64,000 bases of DNA from Catenulispora acidiphila DSM 44928 (GTDB lineage: Bacteria; Actinomycetota; Actinomycetes; Streptomycetales; Catenulisporaceae). The stretch is taken from NCBI RefSeq assembly GCF_000024025.1, contig NC_013131.1, positions 4,340,001 through 4,404,000 on the forward strand, given 5' to 3'. Each line of letters starts with the position of its first letter. Positions within the stretch are counted from its first letter, which is position 1. The notes under the pieces were generated by a model that was not told the origin of the DNA, made no database searches, and saw only the letters and a list, made by a program, of their open reading frames with translations. The position numbers and the translations under genes were made by a program. Shown here in pieces: positions 62,274-64,000 of this stretch.

Positions 62274-62601
62274 TAGAGGTTTCACGACGCGAACCGAACC
62301 TCTCGACCCTGCCGAGGGCATGGCCGAGCTGTTGGTCCTGTCCAGGGAGCGCGCCGCCAAGTGGGAGTCTCTGCTCTTGCTGGGCAGTCCCGAGGCGATC
62401 GCGGCGGCGCGTACCTGGCATCGAGTCGCATGGACCATGGAGTGGGTAGCGCGCGGGACGATCACCGACCCCGAGGCGTGGGATCGGGCGCTGGAGGAGT
62501 TCACGATTGCGCGCGAGCAGTTTTACCAGGCCGCGCGCGCCGATCTGGGGATAAGCGGGAACGACCCGCTAATAGGCGCTCACGGAACTGACCAGCACTA
62601 G

Positions 62602-62874
62602 GCTCGGGGACGGGACGTATTCAAGCAGAATGGACCGGCGCGCCCCGGAGCGTTCGAGTCCCTGAACGTTACTTCGCAACAGGGCAGAGCCTGTCGATCG
62701 CTCAGCCAGCCGTTGCTAATAGAGGCTAACCCGCCATGGGCCATGGTGGCGCTGACCTGCGCTTTGAACCGCCTACTGGTCTCCATCCAACGCATGTGAG
62801 ACATCACACATGGAAGCTATAACTGCGCAGCCGAGCATTGCCGCCGACTGAAATGAACACCGGCAAGGTGAAGT
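62602..62874. other. Gap upstream of recombinase copy D
   Basis: No gene supported. A weak AAGGTGAA precedes ATG 62875. I did not find the conserved recombinase 3' box here. Confidence 0.35.
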
Positions 62875-64000
62875 ATGAGCACGCCTAAGTTGCGGTTGGT
62901 CCCACCGGTCGAACAACCAGCTGATGGCCTGCTTCGGTCTTGGGCGCAGCGAAACTCTGACAGGACGACCCCGGAAACGCCGCCTGCCGTCGGCCAGCTG
63001 CGATTCGCGTTCTACGGCAGGGTATCGACCGAGGATCATCAGGATCCGGTCTCCTCCAGGGCGTGGCAGCGTACCCGGGCCGAGGCGCTGATCGCCGGCG
63101 CGGGACGAATCACTGTCGAGTTCTTCGACGTCGGGCGCAGTCGGGTGCTGCCTTGGGCTGCACGGCCGGCCGCCGCAGCGCTGATCGCCGCGCTGGCCGA
63201 CCCGGATCGCGAGTTCGACGCGATCGTGGTCGGCGAGGCCGAGCGGGCGTTCTACGGCCCCCAGTACGAGCAGATGGCGCCGATCTTCGCCAGACACGGC
63301 GTGCGGGTCTGGGTGCCCGATGTCGGCGGCCCGGTGGATCCAGAGATCGGCTCGCTGGAGGAGTTGATGGCACTGCTTGGGATCTTGTCCAAGCGGGAGA
63401 TCGTGCGCGCGAGAATCCGCACCGTGACGTCGATGACGATACTGACTGAGAAGCAGGGCCGGTTCCTCGGCGGCCGTGCGCCCTTTGGCTATCGGCTGGT
63501 GCCGATCAAGCCGCACCCGAACCCCACGCACGCGCGCTGGGGCAGGATGCAGCTGGGGCTGGCGCCGGACCCGACCACGGCGCCGATCGTGGAATGGATG
63601 TTCGCCCAGCGGCTGGCCGGGATGAGCTATGCCCGTATCGCGCGTGCCTTGAACGACGCGCACATCCCGACGCCGTCCGCGGCCGATCGGGAACGCAACC
63701 GGCATCGCGCCGGACTGGCATGGACCGTCACATCCGTCGCTGCCATCCTGACCAACCCTCGCTATACCGGACATGAGGTCTGGCAGCGCACACGCACCGA
63801 TCACGAACTCATCGACCCGGCCAACACCACGCTCGGCCACCGGGACCAGGTCCGGCACAACCGCCCCGACCAGTGGATCATCTCCACCGACATCGCCCAC
63901 ACACCACTGGTCAGCACCGCCGACTTCATCGCCGTGCAGGGCATGCGCGCACGTCCGGATGCAGCCAAGCATGAATACCTGCTGGCCGGCCTCCTCATCT
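62875..64000 (+). CDS. Large serine recombinase, copy D (C-terminus outside window)
   Basis: The ATG at 62875 opens an uninterrupted frame of 375 residues to the window edge. The resolvase domain begins QLRFAFYGRVSTEDHQDPVSSRAW with the nucleophile at Ser51, followed by ALADPDREFDAIVVGEAERAFYGPQYEQM and VWVPDVGG. The recombinase domain has LGGRAPFGYRLVPIKPHPNPTHARWG, IARALNDAHIPTPSAADRER and AILTNPRYTGHEVW. It is the only one of four copies with no visible damage and most like copy C. Large serine recombinases integrate and excise mobile DNA at att sites, so D may drive an element extending beyond the window. Confidence 0.9.
   Translation, partial: MSTPKLRLVPPVEQPADGLLRSWAQRNSDRTTPETPPAVGQLRFAFYGRVSTEDHQDPVSSRAWQRTRAEALIAGAGRITVEFFDVGRSRVLPWAARPAAAALIAALADPDREFDAIVVGEAERAFYGPQYEQMAPIFARHGVRVWVPDVGGPVDPEIGSLEELMALLGILSKREIVRARIRTVTSMTILTEKQGRFLGGRAPFGYRLVPIKPHPNPTHARWGRMQLGLAPDPTTAPIVEWMFAQRLAGMSYARIARALNDAHIPTPSAADRERNRHRAGLAWTVTSVAAILTNPRYTGHEVWQRTRTDHELIDPANTTLGHRDQVRHNRPDQWIISTDIAHTPLVSTADFIAVQGMRARPDAAKHEYLLAGLLI

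Larger units (their letters stand above)
60927..62601 (+). pseudogene. Small membrane-anchored protein gene split by an IS630 element
   Basis: The gene begins at GTG/ATG 60927 (LEAVLPLAGVALGAAGSYW is a single N-terminal membrane helix) and is cut at TA 61130-61131. It resumes at 62276 and ends at 62601. Joining the parts gives VSEVSKRMAAARGFTTRTEPLDPAEGMAELLVLSRERAAKWESLLLLGSPEAIAAARTW..., a continuous ~176-residue protein with an otherwise coiled-coil cytoplasmic region. Such proteins are common near actinobacterial conflict loci, and this one is divergent from the VMAP operon. Function unknown; inactive in this genome. Confidence 0.75.

Overview
The window is very GC-rich with strong third-position GC bias, Actinobacteria-type membrane, sugar-hydrolase and conflict-system genes, and many GTG/TTG starts. 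This points to a large-genome filamentous actinomycete (Streptomyces/Catenulispora-like). The species cannot be fixed from the sequence alone. I saw no rRNA, tRNA or CRISPR array.

Layout. (i) 1-5.0 kb: a minus-strand transglutaminase/DUF58/MoxR operon (partial at the left edge) and a membrane protein. (ii) 5.0-6.3 kb: a transposase scrap and the first of four serine-recombinase loci. (iii) 6.4-19.2 kb: ordinary chromosomal genes, namely a DUF1254/DUF1214 protein, a GAP-family membrane protein, a SulP transporter, a secreted triplicated-repeat/NHL protein with a Tat-exported phosphoesterase, and a secreted GH3 glycosidase with two discoidin domains and a LacI-type palindromic operator. (iv) 19.6-24.3 kb: an IS30 remnant, a small acidic protein, a MarR-PDZ regulator divergent from an SDR oxidoreductase, and a monooxygenase-truncated-haemoglobin fusion translationally coupled to GTP cyclohydrolase II. 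(v) 24.4-64 kb: an accessory region crowded with recombinase relics and insertion sequences (IS5, IS21, IS481/IS3-like, IS4, IS630). Between these lie several conflict/defence-type loci.

The most interesting loci are in region (v). One is a six-gene, mostly overlapping operon at 60.6-50.6 kb: alpha/beta-hydrolase, caspase-VMAP, MoxR AAA+ ATPase, SAV_2336/vWA-like protein with a CHAT domain that appears protease-dead, a ParA-like protein with a mutated Walker A lysine, and an SCO2521-like protein. The caspase, the MoxR ATPase and the vWA-like protein match the core of known vWA-MoxR-VMAP conflict systems; the rest would be accessory parts. The second is a three-gene operon at 36.3-42.4 kb: a low-complexity protein, a three-helix membrane protein and a 1736-residue CHAT protease-STAND NTPase-TPR protein with five TTA codons. 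It looks like a sensor-protease coupled to a membrane effector. A stand-alone GHKL ATPase fused to a PD-(D/E)XK nuclease (27.9-29.9 kb) and a decayed HNH-NACHT gene (33.1-36.0 kb) add to the defence-island character.

The mobile elements can be read precisely in two places. An IS5-family element (30614-31609) sits in a recombinase gene with a TTA duplication that also supplies its transposase stop codon. An IS630-family element (61132-62273) with a TA duplication splits a small membrane-protein gene. Three of the four recombinase loci share a conserved 3' sequence that probably marks an attachment or boundary site.
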